Positions 8,527 through 18,289 of a stretch of DNA of 64,000 bases are shown one piece after another. How positions within the stretch are numbered: the first letter of the stretch is position 1; the number at the start of each line of letters is the position of its first letter. A program made the position numbers and the translations under genes. This DNA comes from Capillimicrobium parvum (GTDB lineage Bacteria; Actinomycetota; Thermoleophilia; Solirubrobacterales; Solirubrobacteraceae). The stretch covers positions 868,001 to 932,000 of the forward strand of contig NZ_CP087164.1 in assembly GCF_021172045.1 (NCBI RefSeq), read 5' to 3'. The notes beneath the pieces are model-generated. The model did no database searches, had not been told where the DNA came from, and saw nothing but the letters and a program-made list of their open reading frames with translations.

Positions 8527-11007
8527 ATGGGCGGGCAACGACGGATCGTCATGGCGGGGGTGGTCGTCGCCGCGCTGCTCGCGTCGGCGCCGGCGGTGGC
8601 CGGCGCGGCGACCGCCAAGATCCGCAACGGGACGTTGACCTACACCGCCGCGCCGGGCGAGGCGAACGTCCTCAGCGTCAAGTTCGCCTCGGGCGCGTTC
8701 GTGCTCAGCGACTCGGGCGCCCTGATCACGCCGGGAACCGGCTGCACCGCCCGGGCGCCGGCGCACCTGGTGACGTGCAGCGCCGTCGACCTCGACGGGA
8801 TCGGGGCCGCGCTGGGCGACGGCGGAGACGCGCTGAAGGTCGACGCGTCCGTGCCGCTCGGCGTCGCCGCCCTCGGCGGCGCGGGCGATGACGTGCTGCG
8901 CGGGGGCCCGCAGGCCGACAGCCTCTCCGGCGGTCCGGGCGCCGACCGCCTCGACGGAGCGGCCGGCGCCGACGTGCTGCGCGGCGGCGACGACGTCGAC
9001 ACCGCCGACTACTCGACGCGCACGCAGGCCGTCGGGGTGACGCTCGACGCCGTCGCGGGCGACGGCGAGGCCGGGGAGGGCGATCTCGTGGACTCGACCG
9101 TCGAGAACGTGACCGGCGGCGCCGGGCCGGACGTGCTCGTCGGCGACGCGCATGCCAACCGGCTGCTCGGCGGTGGGGGAGACGACACCCTGCAGGGCAT
9201 GGGGGGCGCGGACGTCCTCGACGGGGGCGGCGGGGGCAACACCGCCACGTACCGCGAGCGGACCGGTCCCGTCGTCGCCAGCCTCGACGACGTCGCCAAC
9301 GACGGCGCTCCGGGCGAGAAGGACCTGCTGACCCGCGTCCAGAACCTGGTCGGCGGCACGGGGGCGGATACGCTGACGGGCTCCGCGAACGCCAACCGGC
9401 TCGACGGGGGGCCGGGCGCGGACCGTCTCGATGCGCTCGCCGGACCGGACACCGTGCGGGGCGGAACCGGCAGCGACGTCGTGCTGCTGGGGACGGGCAA
9501 CGATGCGTTCGACTGGCTGCCGGGCGACAGCAGCGACGTGGTCGAGGGCCAGGGCGACAACGACACGCTGCGGTTCTCCGGGGCGAACATCGGCGAGCAC
9601 TTCGACCTCTCGGCGAACGGCGGGCGACTGCGGCTGCTGCGCGACGTCGGCAACGTGTCGATGGACGTCGGCGGCGTCGAGCAGGTGGACCTGCGGGCCG
9701 CGGGCGGCGCCGACGCGATCGCCGTGCACGATCTCGCCGGCACGAACGTCAAGAGCGTGCGGCTCGACCTCGCCGCCGGCGGGATGCCCGACGCGGGTGA
9801 CGGGCAGCCCGACGTCGTCGACGTCGCCGGGACGAACGGGATCGACGCGATCGCCGTCGGCACGGCCGGCGACGAGACCGTGGTGAGCGGTCTGCCGGCG
9901 CCGGTCGCGGTCGCCCACGCCGACGATCCAGGTGACGTGCTGCGCGTCGACGGGGCGGGCGGCAGCGACGCGGTCGTCGCGGATTCCGCCCCGATGCCCG
10001 TCGCCGTCCTCGGCGGCGACGGCACGGACACGGTCACGGCGCTCGGGACCGGCGGCCCGGACGCGTTCACCCTCTCCCCCCAGGCCCCCGAGGTCCTGGT
10101 GTCGCGCACCGACCTCCGGCTGTCGGTGCAGGCCGAGCGCCTTGCCGTCCAGGGGCTGGGCGGGGACGACAGCATCCTCGCCGGCAACGGCATCGCCGGC
10201 CTCGGCATCGCGCTGACCCTCGACGGCGCTGCCGGGAGCGACACCATCCAGGGCAGCGACGGGGCCGACACGATCCTGGGCGGCGACGACGCCGACACGA
10301 TCCGGGGCGGCCGCGGCGGCGACCTCGCCCTGCTCGGCGCCGGCGACGACAGCTTCGGCTGGGCGCCCGGCGACGGCTCGGACACCGTCGAGGGCCAGGC
10401 GGGCGCCGACACGCTGCGCTTCGACGGCGCGAACATCGCCGAGATCATCGACCTCTCGGCGAACGGCGGGCGCCTGCGCCTCACGCGCAACGTCGCGAGC
10501 GTCGTCATGGACGTCGACGGCGCCGAGCGGATCGACGTCCACGCCCTGGGCGGGGCGGACGCCCTGAGCGTGCACGACCTCACCGGCACCGCGGTGACGG
10601 ATGCGACCTTCGACCTCGCGGCCTTCGGCACGACGATGGGCGACGGGCAGGCCGACACCGTCAACGTCGACGCGACCCAAGGCGCCGACGTGGCGACCGT
10701 GGCCGGCGACGCGTCCGGCGTCGCCGTGGCGGGGCTTGCGTCGCGCGTGTCGATCGTCGGGCAGGAGGCGGCGCTCGACACGCTGGCCGTGCGGCTGCTC
10801 GCCGGCGACGACGTCCTCGATGCCTCGGGCCTCGCCGCGGACGGCATCCGCCTGAGCGGTGCCGGGGGCGACGGCGACGACGTGCTCATCGGCAGCGCGG
10901 GCGCCGACGCGCTCTTCGGCGACGCCGGCGACGACGTCCTCATCGGGGGGCCGGGCAACGACGCGCTCGACGGCGGCCCCGGCGACAACATCGTGATCCA
11001 GGACTGA
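8527..11007 (+). CDS. Secreted haemolysin-type (RTX-like) repeat protein
   Basis: The 826-residue protein starts at ATG 8527 behind AAGGGAGCAGG; a signal peptide (hydrophobic MAGVVVAALLASAPAVAGA) ends near residue 27. Glycine/aspartate nonapeptides of the GGxGxDxLxGG type occur in blocks near residues 115-160, 215-245, 300-330, 575-610 and 780-815, the calcium-binding beta-roll signature. Two long modules are internal duplicates: each has GANI...DLSANGGRLRL, an MDV..(V/A)E segment and a VHDL(A/T)GT segment, near 375-480 and 655-760. Having a Sec signal rather than a C-terminal type I signal fits Gram-positive export. No catalytic domain is visible; a surface or matrix role is inferred. Confidence 0.8.
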   Translation: MGGQRRIVMAGVVVAALLASAPAVAGAATAKIRNGTLTYTAAPGEANVLSVKFASGAFVLSDSGALITPGTGCTARAPAHLVTCSAVDLDGIGAALGDGGDALKVDASVPLGVAALGGAGDDVLRGGPQADSLSGGPGADRLDGAAGADVLRGGDDVDTADYSTRTQAVGVTLDAVAGDGEAGEGDLVDSTVENVTGGAGPDVLVGDAHANRLLGGGGDDTLQGMGGADVLDGGGGGNTATYRERTGPVVASLDDVANDGAPGEKDLLTRVQNLVGGTGADTLTGSANANRLDGGPGADRLDALAGPDTVRGGTGSDVVLLGTGNDAFDWLPGDSSDVVEGQGDNDTLRFSGANIGEHFDLSANGGRLRLLRDVGNVSMDVGGVEQVDLRAAGGADAIAVHDLAGTNVKSVRLDLAAGGMPDAGDGQPDVVDVAGTNGIDAIAVGTAGDETVVSGLPAPVAVAHADDPGDVLRVDGAGGSDAVVADSAPMPVAVLGGDGTDTVTALGTGGPDAFTLSPQAPEVLVSRTDLRLSVQAERLAVQGLGGDDSILAGNGIAGLGIALTLDGAAGSDTIQGSDGADTILGGDDADTIRGGRGGDLALLGAGDDSFGWAPGDGSDTVEGQAGADTLRFDGANIAEIIDLSANGGRLRLTRNVASVVMDVDGAERIDVHALGGADALSVHDLTGTAVTDATFDLAAFGTTMGDGQADTVNVDATQGADVATVAGDASGVAVAGLASRVSIVGQEAALDTLAVRLLAGDDVLDASGLAADGIRLSGAGGDGDDVLIGSAGADALFGDAGDDVLIGGPGNDALDGGPGDNIVIQD

Positions 11008-11018
11008 GGCGGCGTCCT
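11000..11018. terminator. Hairpin between convergent genes
   Basis: AGGAC, nine-base loop, GTCCT; the loop contains the stop of the repeat-protein gene and the right arm overlaps the stop of the decarboxylase gene. Only five pairs, so modest support. Confidence 0.35.
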
Positions 11019-12402
11019 ACGCCCGCTCGGCGAGCTCGGTCAGTCGGGCGACCGTCGCGTCGATCTCCTCGTCGGTCGTGCGCGGGTTGATCGTGCACAG
11101 CCGCAGGACCGGGCGCCCGCGCAGGACCGTGGAGGTCGGCACCGCGTAGCCGTCGGCGACCGCGCGCGCCGCGATGTCGACCGCGCCGGCGCGCTCGTGG
11201 GCGAAGGTCACGACCGCGAGCTGCGCGGGCGTGACGATCTCCCAGCCGGGCGTCGCGCGCAGCGCCGCTTCCGCGCGCTCGGCCAGCGCGATGCCGCGGG
11301 CGACCGCGTCCCGGATCGCGTCCACGCCGAACGCCTTGATGGTCAACCACAGCTTCAGCGCCCGGGTGGCCCGGGTCAGCTGCGGGCCGCGGTCGCGGAA
11401 GTTCACCTCGCCGGTCGTGTCGCGCAGGTACTCGGGCTCCATGGCGAAGGCGGCGGCGAGCGCGCCGGGCTCGCGGACGAGCAGCGCGCCGACCTCGTAC
11501 GGGGCGAACAGCCACTTGTGCGGGTCGGCGGCGAGGGAGTCCGCGCGCTCCATCCCGTCCAGCAGCGCCCGGCCCTGCTCGGTCAGCGCCGCCGGGGCAC
11601 CGTACGCGCCGTCGACGTGCAGCCAGAGGCCTTCCGCGGCGGCGAGGTCGGCGAGCGCGGCCAGCGGGTCGACCGTGCCCGTGTTCGTCGTGCCCGCCGT
11701 GGCGATCAGGCAGAACGGCCGCAGGCCGGCGGACCGGTCGGCGGCGATGGCCCCCGCCACGGCGCCCGGCACCAGCCGGAACCCGCTACCGGTGGGCAGC
11801 AGGCGGACGCGGTCCGGCGCGAAGCCGAGGATGCGCAGCGCCCGGGTGATCGAGGCGTGCGTCTGGTCGGAGCAGTAGACGACGGCGTCCGGGTCGTGGC
11901 CGCCGAGCCGCGCCGCCCGCGCCGCCGCGAGCGCGGTGAGGCTGGACGCGGACCCGCCGCTGAGCAGGATCCCCTCGGTGCCGGCCGGCATCCCCAGCAT
12001 CTCGGCGAGCCAGTCGAGCACCACGAGCTCGAGCACCGTCGGGCCCGTGCTGCCCACCCAGGACGTGGCGATCGCGTTCATCCCGCTCGCCAGCGCGTCG
12101 CCGAGCATGCCGACCGGGCTGCTCGGGCTCGGGACGCGCGCGAAGAAGCGGGGGTGGTCGCCGTGCTGCATGTTGCGCAGCACGACGCCGGCGGCCAGGT
12201 CGAGCGCCTCGTCGAGGTCGCCCGGCGCCTCGGGCAGCGGCTCGCGCAGCCGCGCCTCGAGGGCGGCCCGCTCGCCGACGACGACCGGCGGCAGGTCGCG
12301 CAGGCCGGCGAGGTGGTCGACGACCATGTCGACGACGCGGTAGCCGAGCCGCCGCACCTCCTCCGGCGGGAGGCTGAGCGGCTCGTCGTGGTCGGGGGCC
12401 AT
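11017..12402 (-). CDS. PLP-dependent group II amino-acid decarboxylase
   Basis: The 461-residue protein belongs to the aromatic-L-amino-acid/glutamate decarboxylase-like family, fold type I. ADPHKWLF near residue 297 carries the Schiff-base lysine; HVDGAYGA supplies the Asp that contacts the pyridine nitrogen; SGGSASSLTAL is the phosphate-binding turn. The N-terminal LPPEEVRRLGYRVVDMVVDHL segment is typical of aromatic decarboxylases, so tryptophan, tyrosine or DOPA are plausible substrates. ATG 12402 is preferred; a GTG at 12432 adds 10 residues. It stands alone, convergent with the repeat-protein gene and divergent from the greA-like gene. Confidence 0.85.
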   Translation of the reverse strand: MAPDHDEPLSLPPEEVRRLGYRVVDMVVDHLAGLRDLPPVVVGERAALEARLREPLPEAPGDLDEALDLAAGVVLRNMQHGDHPRFFARVPSPSSPVGMLGDALASGMNAIATSWVGSTGPTVLELVVLDWLAEMLGMPAGTEGILLSGGSASSLTALAAARAARLGGHDPDAVVYCSDQTHASITRALRILGFAPDRVRLLPTGSGFRLVPGAVAGAIAADRSAGLRPFCLIATAGTTNTGTVDPLAALADLAAAEGLWLHVDGAYGAPAALTEQGRALLDGMERADSLAADPHKWLFAPYEVGALLVREPGALAAAFAMEPEYLRDTTGEVNFRDRGPQLTRATRALKLWLTIKAFGVDAIRDAVARGIALAERAEAALRATPGWEIVTPAQLAVVTFAHERAGAVDIAARAVADGYAVPTSTVLRGRPVLRLCTINPRTTDEEIDATVARLTELAERA

Positions 12403-12521
12403 GACGCGGCGGATGTTGGCAGACCCCGGCACGCCGGCTGCGACGCGTCCGGGGCCGCCGGCGGCGAAGATGGTGGGAAGACCCCATTCCGCGGTGGCGG
12501 TCCGACGGCCAGGATGGACCC

Positions 12522-13088
12522 ATGGTCAACCGTCTTCGTGATGGCGGCGCCGCGCATCGCGGCGCCGTCGCCGCTTCCGCAGGTCCCGTCCCGGTCGTCG
12601 CCGCCGGCCGTCCCGTGCTCACGGCGCGCGGGGCGGAGATCCTGGCCGCCGAGGTCGAGAGGCTGCGTGACCTCAAGGGCGAGGAGTTCCGCGCCCGCCG
12701 CCGCGACGCGCTGTCCGTGTCGGCCGCCGACGAGGACGCCCAGTTGGCGATCGGCGAGGACGAGGCCGTCATCGACGCCCGGATCGCCAACCTCGCGCAG
12801 CTGCTGCACCAGGCGGAGATCGTCGACCACGACGTCCGCGGCGAGGACATCGTCAACCTCGGGTCGCGGGTGCTCCTGGAGGATCTCACGACCGGAGCGG
12901 TGGTGGAGTACGAGATGGTCGCGTGGCACGACGGCGCGACCGCGGGCACGGTGTCCGCGGCCTCCCCGGTCGGGCAGGCGATCCTCGGCCGCGGCGTCGG
13001 CGACGAGCTGACCATCGGCCTGCCGGGCGGGCGGCAGCGCTCGCTGCGGATCGCCGGGCTCGACGACGTCGCGTCGCTGCACGCCTGA
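12522..13088 (+). CDS. GreA/GreB family transcription elongation factor
   Basis: The 188-residue protein has a helical N-terminal region (PVLTARGAEILAAEVERLRDLKGEEFR, about 32-58) and a C-terminal FKBP-like domain (DIVNLGSRVLLEDLTTGAVVEYEMV ... SPVGQAILGRGVGDELTI). This is the Gre arrangement, which stimulates transcript cleavage by stalled RNA polymerase. The tip acidic pair is plausible in SAADEDAQLAIGEDEAVID, but divergence from canonical GreA (about 160 residues) suggests a paralogue or an RNA-polymerase-binding Gre-like factor. Its last codons are part of a three-copy tandem repeat that continues beyond the stop. Confidence 0.75.
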   Translation: MVNRLRDGGAAHRGAVAASAGPVPVVAAGRPVLTARGAEILAAEVERLRDLKGEEFRARRRDALSVSAADEDAQLAIGEDEAVIDARIANLAQLLHQAEIVDHDVRGEDIVNLGSRVLLEDLTTGAVVEYEMVAWHDGATAGTVSAASPVGQAILGRGVGDELTIGLPGGRQRSLRIAGLDDVASLHA

Positions 13089-13160
13089 CGGCGTGCGATG
13101 ACGTCGCTGCACGTCTGACGGCGTGCGACGACGTCGCGTCGCTGCACGTCTGACGGCGTG
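13061..13160 (+). repeat. Three tandem copies of the greA-like gene end
   Basis: Copies occupy 13061-13095, 13096-13125 and 13126-13160 (35, 30 and 35 bp); the middle one lacks GCGTC. Copy 1 encodes the final residues DDVASLH and the stop; copies 2 and 3 are non-coding duplicates including the stop. Each contains CACG(C/T)C-TGAC-GGCGTG, a 5-6 bp hairpin, so the duplication also triplicates a possible terminator. Confidence 0.8.
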
Positions 13161-13169
13161 GGCGTGGGC

Positions 13170-13286
13170 GTGATCTCGACCACGCTCACGATCACCGAGA
13201 TCGGCCGGCGGCTGGGGGTCTCGCGGTGGGCGGCGTACCGGCGTCCCAGCGTCCTCGTGCGCCACGGCTTCGTGGGCCGGCGCTGA
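13170..13286 (+). CDS. Short helix-turn-helix-like ORF, doubtful
   Basis: A 38-codon frame from GTG reads ITEIGRRLGVSRWAAYRRP followed by LVRHGFVGRR, which resembles the recognition helices of MarR/ArsR-type regulators. It has no strong ribosome-binding site and is far too short for a whole regulator, so it is either a decayed fragment or chance coding. It lies between the tandem repeat and ftsH. Confidence 0.25.
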   Translation: MISTTLTITEIGRRLGVSRWAAYRRPSVLVRHGFVGRR

Positions 13287-13355
13287 GCGTCACGGCCGGC
13301 GATCTGCATAGGACGCCCCATGGTCCCGGGGCGCCGTCGCACGGACGATGGTGGC

Positions 13356-15230
<1,875 letters not shown>

Positions 15231-15241
15231 GGAGGCGCACG

Positions 15242-15397
15242 ATGCCGGAACCGATCCCGATCCCCACCCCGCCGAAGCAGCCGCCGGGACGGCCGCTGCG
15301 ACCGACCGTCGACGAGCTGGGCGAGGCGTCGTTCCCCGCCAGCGACCCGCCGCCGTCCTGGATCTGGGAACCACCGCGCACCCCGCCGGGCGCCTGA
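15242..15397 (+). CDS. Proline-rich micro-protein with an SFPASDPPSW-type motif
   Basis: A 51-residue product starts 11 bases after the ftsH stop behind TGAGGAGG, a strong ribosome-binding site. It is mostly Pro-rich, with DELGEASFPASDPPPSW near residues 24-40, a motif I know from many small uncharacterised bacterial proteins. No catalytic residues or membrane segment. Its position suggests co-translation with ftsH. The stop lies inside a perfect hairpin shared with the convergent regulator gene. Confidence 0.7.
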   Translation: MPEPIPIPTPPKQPPGRPLRPTVDELGEASFPASDPPPSWIWEPPRTPPGA

Positions 15398-15410
15398 CGC
15401 CGATCAGGCG
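15391..15410. terminator. Bidirectional hairpin shared by two stop codons
   Basis: CGCCTGA, loop CGCCGA, TCAGGCG: a perfect 7-bp stem and 6-nt loop. The left arm ends with the micro-protein stop and the right arm starts with the complement of the regulator stop, the same geometry as at 4916-4935. Confidence 0.55.
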
Positions 15411-16087
15411 GCGACGTCGTCGGCGAGCGGGCCGCGCACCTCGATGAGGCAGCCCGCCTCGTCGGGGTCCTTCGGCACGAACCCGGTGAGCCTCGTCTTC
15501 GGGTCGATCGTGTCGAGCATCCCGCGGGTGATCCCGCGGTGCAGGCCGCACACGACCGGCTGGCGCTCGTGCACGAGATCGCGGTACGGGCAGTTGCGCA
15601 GGCAGTAGGTCAGCTCGGCCGGATGGTCCGGGTCGGTCTCGCGCTGCGGCGCGAAGCCCATCGCGGTCAGCGCGGCGTACATGCGCTGATCCGGCGTGCT
15701 GCCGGGGTCGGGCGGGGGAAGGCTGCGTCCGATCGTGCGCCCGGCCGCCTCGACGTCGCGCACCTTCAGCCCACCGGCTGCGATGACGTGCAGGAGGAAG
15801 CGGCCGATGTCGGCGTAGCCGGTCGGCGGGTCGCCGCCGGGCAGCGCGTCCGGGCTGATCGCCCAGCGGTCCCGCGGCCGGCCGCGCGGCCGCCGCTCCC
15901 GCTCGCGGTCGAGCAGGCCCGCGGCGTGCAGCGCCTCGAGATGCAGCCGGACGCCGTTGGGGTGCAGGCCGAGCGCGCGGGCGAGCTCGTCGGTGCCTGC
16001 GGGGCGGCGCAGCTCGCCGAGCAGCGCGAACAGGCGCGCCCGAGTCGGCTGGGACAGCGCGTCCCCCGGTGGCGTGCGGATGTCCAC
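15404..16087 (-). CDS. Cys-rich helix-turn-helix regulator, probable Fe-S/NO sensor
   Basis: This 227-residue protein combines an ArsR-like winged helix (DALSQPTRARLFALLGELRRP ... LGLHPNGVRLHLEALHAAGLL) with a C-terminal domain carrying four cysteines: YCLRNCPYRD, then VVCGLHRG and a late GCLIEV. That spacing resembles SufR-type iron-sulfur regulators. It faces the ric gene, whose product repairs nitrosatively damaged iron centres, so a NO or Fe-S sensing role is likely. GTG 16087 is chosen because the longer TTG start at 16120 would place coding sequence over a perfect palindromic operator; no clear ribosome-binding site supports either. Confidence 0.72.
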   Translation of the reverse strand: MDIRTPPGDALSQPTRARLFALLGELRRPAGTDELARALGLHPNGVRLHLEALHAAGLLDRERERRPRGRPRDRWAISPDALPGGDPPTGYADIGRFLLHVIAAGGLKVRDVEAAGRTIGRSLPPPDPGSTPDQRMYAALTAMGFAPQRETDPDHPAELTYCLRNCPYRDLVHERQPVVCGLHRGITRGMLDTIDPKTRLTGFVPKDPDEAGCLIEVRGPLADDVAA

Positions 16088-16097
16088 GGGCCCAGAA

Positions 16098-16122
16098 GAT
16101 TGCACAGCTGCAGTGTGCAATC
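16098..16122. promoter_or_regulatory. Perfect palindrome between the regulator and ric
   Basis: GATTGCACA, seven bases, TGTGCAATC: 9-bp perfect arms. A further GCAATTGTG half-like element lies about 25 bases closer to ric. The site is 11 bases upstream of the proposed regulator start and 94 upstream of ric, so it probably controls both. Confidence 0.6.
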
Positions 16123-16215
16123 AAGAAGTGAGTGTGATTTTCCTAAGGCAATTGTGAGAAGCTGGTGCAGCGGCGATCGCACCGGTGCTCGCCGTCCCAT
16201 TCGAAAGGAGCCCCG

Positions 16216-16914
16216 ATGACCGCGATCAGTCCCTCGAGCACCCTGGCCGAGCTGGTCATCGCCCGTCCCGCTCGCACGCGTCTCTTCGAGCAGCTGCGGC
16301 TGGACTACTGCTGCGGCGGGTCGCGCACGCTGGCCGAGGCCTGCGCGCAGCGCGAGCTCGATCCGAGCACGGTCGCGACGCTGATCGCGGCGCTCGACGC
16401 GGAGCCCGGCGACCGCGACGACGCCCACGACGTCACGCGGGCGTCGGTCGGCGATCTCTGCGACCACATCGTCGCGGCCCACCACGGCGCCCTGCGCCGC
16501 GATCTGCCGCTGATCTCCGACCTCGTTGCGACCGTGGTGCGCGTCCACGGCGTCCAGCGGCCGGAGCTGCGCGACCTGCAGCGGGTGTTCACGACGATGC
16601 GCGTGAGCCTCGAGCAGCACATGGTGGTGGAGGAGGAGACGCTGTTCCCGGCCTGCCGTGCGACGGCGGCCGGTGTCCTGCGGGGAGTCGACGAGGAGCT
16701 GCTGGGCCAGCACGAGGCCGACCATGACGAGGTGGGCGAGTCGCTCGTCGCGCTGCGCGAGCTGTCGGGCGGCTACAGCGCCAAGCGCGCGCTGTGCGGC
16801 ACGCACCGCGCGCTGCTGGAGTCACTGCGCGAGCTGGAGCTCGACCTGCACCAGCACGTGCACGAGGAGAACAACATCCTGTTCCCGCGGGTGCGCGCCG
16901 CCGCCGTGCGCTGA
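16216..16914 (+). CDS. ric: Iron-sulfur cluster repair di-iron protein (RIC/ScdA/YtfE)
   Basis: The 232-residue protein begins with the DUF542-like region TLAELVIARPARTRLFEQLRLDYCCGGSRTLAEAC (with the typical CCGG), then a haemerythrin-like four-helix domain whose His/Glu ligands are seen in HIVAAHHGALR, LEQHMVVEEETLFP, GQHEADHDEVG and LHQHVHEENNILFPR. RIC proteins supply iron to rebuild clusters damaged by NO or peroxide. ATG 16216 follows AAAGGAG. It is divergent from the Cys-rich regulator and convergent with the membrane protein gene. Confidence 0.93.
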   Translation: MTAISPSSTLAELVIARPARTRLFEQLRLDYCCGGSRTLAEACAQRELDPSTVATLIAALDAEPGDRDDAHDVTRASVGDLCDHIVAAHHGALRRDLPLISDLVATVVRVHGVQRPELRDLQRVFTTMRVSLEQHMVVEEETLFPACRATAAGVLRGVDEELLGQHEADHDEVGESLVALRELSGGYSAKRALCGTHRALLESLRELELDLHQHVHEENNILFPRVRAAAVR

Positions 16915-16934
16915 CGGTCGCCCCGGCCGGTCAG
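16911..16934. terminator. Hairpin between ric and the membrane protein gene
   Basis: CTGAC and GTCAG flank a 14-base loop, each arm containing a stop codon. A longer pairing with one bulge (CTGAC-GG with CCGGTCAG) is possible. Confidence 0.35.
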
Positions 16935-18232
16935 AGCCGCAGGCGGGCGGAGCCGATCGTCCGCGCCGCCAGGGCGAGCGCGCGGGCGGCGACGACGAGC
17001 GCGGCGCCGGCGAGCGCGATCCGCGCCCCGTCGGCGAGCGTCGCGAGCCCGGCCGCCCGCGCCACGGCCAGGACGAGCACCGCGCCGGCTGCCAGCGCGG
17101 TCAGCGCCCGGTCGCGCCCGGGCGTGGGCGCCGGCATCGCCAGCGCGAGATTGCGCACCCGGTGCAGCACGGCGAGGAGGTGCAGCAGCGCGCCGGCGAC
17201 CGTCATGCCGATCCAGCCCGCCACGAGCAGGGTCGCGAGGACCGAGCGGGCGCTGCCCGGCAGGGGCGCCTGGAACCCGTCGGCGGCGCCGACGGCGAGG
17301 GCGGTCAGCAGTCCCCCGACGAGGAACGCCTGGCCGGTTCCGACCAGCCGGGCCGGGAGGCTGAGGCCCGACGGCGCGGCGCGCAGGCAGCCGAGGACGT
17401 TCGCCGCGAGCAGGCCGGCGCCCAGCACCAGCGCGATCCACCCCGCCCCGAGCAGCGCGCGCGAGTCGACGGCCGCCCCCGCGGCCAGGAGCGCCACGCC
17501 CGCCAGCCAGGCCGTGAACGTCGGGCCCTGCAGGCGGGGGTGCGGCAGGCGGGTCTGGGTGAGAGACGGATAGAAGGTGTGCAGGGTGCCCACGATGGAG
17601 GTGCCCAGCCATCCCGCGAGGTTGAGCGCGAGGTGCGCGCCGAGCAGGCTGCCGTGCGGCCACGCCGTGCCCCGCGCCATCGCGATCCCCACCAACGCGC
17701 CGAGCCCCAGGCAGCCGGCGCAGGCGTAGTACCAGCGGACGGCCCACCGCGCCCGTTGCAGCGAGCGTCGCTCGAGCCGCCAGAGGGACGCCGCGAACAG
17801 CCCGAGGGTCGCGGCGATCGCAAGGCCCCCCGCGTCGGTGAGCGCCGTGATCCGCGCCGGGACGCCCACGGCCACCAGCAGCGTTCCCGCGATCCAGCCC
17901 GCGAGCTGCGCCCGCACGAGCCGCCGTGCGGGCGGGTCGGTGGCCAGGAACGCGGTCGCGAAGAACTGGGCCGCGCCCAGCACGAGCAACGAGACGCCGC
18001 CCAGGAAGGCGAGGTGCACGGCCAGCCAGTGGCCCCACCACGGCAGGGTGCCGGCGACGTCCAGCGCCGCCGTCGCACCGGCCGCCACCAGGAAGACGAT
18101 GCCGGCCAGGAAGAACGCGCCGAGCAGGTCGGTGGGGCGCAGCGCTCCCGGGGCGAGCGGTCGCGGCCGGTGACGGCAGCGGCGTGGCGTCGGGGGTGAG
18201 GCGGGGGGCGGGGGCGGAGGCGGGCTCGGCAT
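16931..18232 (-). CDS. Polytopic membrane protein, NnrS/haem-copper-oxidase-like
   Basis: The 433-residue protein has about 12 hydrophobic helices. Helix-embedded histidines stand out: WWGHWLAVHLAFLGG, GAHLALNLAGWLG, VGTLHTFYPSL and LLHLLAVLHRV, a pattern recalling NnrS-type and haem-copper-oxidase-like proteins. ATG 18232 (MPSPPPP) is preferred over a longer frame because upstream residues overlap the neighbouring promoter. Its location beside ric and the Cys-rich regulator, opposite the cytochrome oxidase operon, suggests a part in NO or copper/haem handling; no biochemical function can be assigned. Confidence 0.6.
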   Translation of the reverse strand: MPSPPPPPPPASPPTPRRCRHRPRPLAPGALRPTDLLGAFFLAGIVFLVAAGATAALDVAGTLPWWGHWLAVHLAFLGGVSLLVLGAAQFFATAFLATDPPARRLVRAQLAGWIAGTLLVAVGVPARITALTDAGGLAIAATLGLFAASLWRLERRSLQRARWAVRWYYACAGCLGLGALVGIAMARGTAWPHGSLLGAHLALNLAGWLGTSIVGTLHTFYPSLTQTRLPHPRLQGPTFTAWLAGVALLAAGAAVDSRALLGAGWIALVLGAGLLAANVLGCLRAAPSGLSLPARLVGTGQAFLVGGLLTALAVGAADGFQAPLPGSARSVLATLLVAGWIGMTVAGALLHLLAVLHRVRNLALAMPAPTPGRDRALTALAAGAVLVLAVARAAGLATLADGARIALAGAALVVAARALALAARTIGSARLRL

Positions 18233-18260
18233 GACCGCAGGGAGTTTTTCACAGCCGGGA

Positions 18261-18289
18261 TTGGAAATGTCGTCTGCCGATGCTAGTTT
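18261..18289 (+). promoter_or_regulatory. Promoter of the cytochrome oxidase operon
   Basis: TTGGAA (18261-18266), 17 bases, then TAGTTT (18284-18289) preceded by TGC. The predicted transcript start, about 18296, lies downstream of the ATG at 18280 but just before GTG 18301, which would make coxB nearly leaderless. The same TTGGAA-N14-TGCTA pattern precedes the SQR-like gene. Confidence 0.5.

Noticed and set aside
8257-10680. Very long minus-strand open frame opposite the RTX-like gene, in frame with copZ
   Set aside because: It is antisense to a repeat gene with a signal peptide and clear motifs; the translation is Val/Arg/Asp-rich without a fold. Only the last 75 codons (copZ) are real.
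13061-13160. CRISPR-like array
   Set aside because: Units are directly adjacent with no spacers and include coding sequence and stop of the gene; it is a simple tandem duplication.
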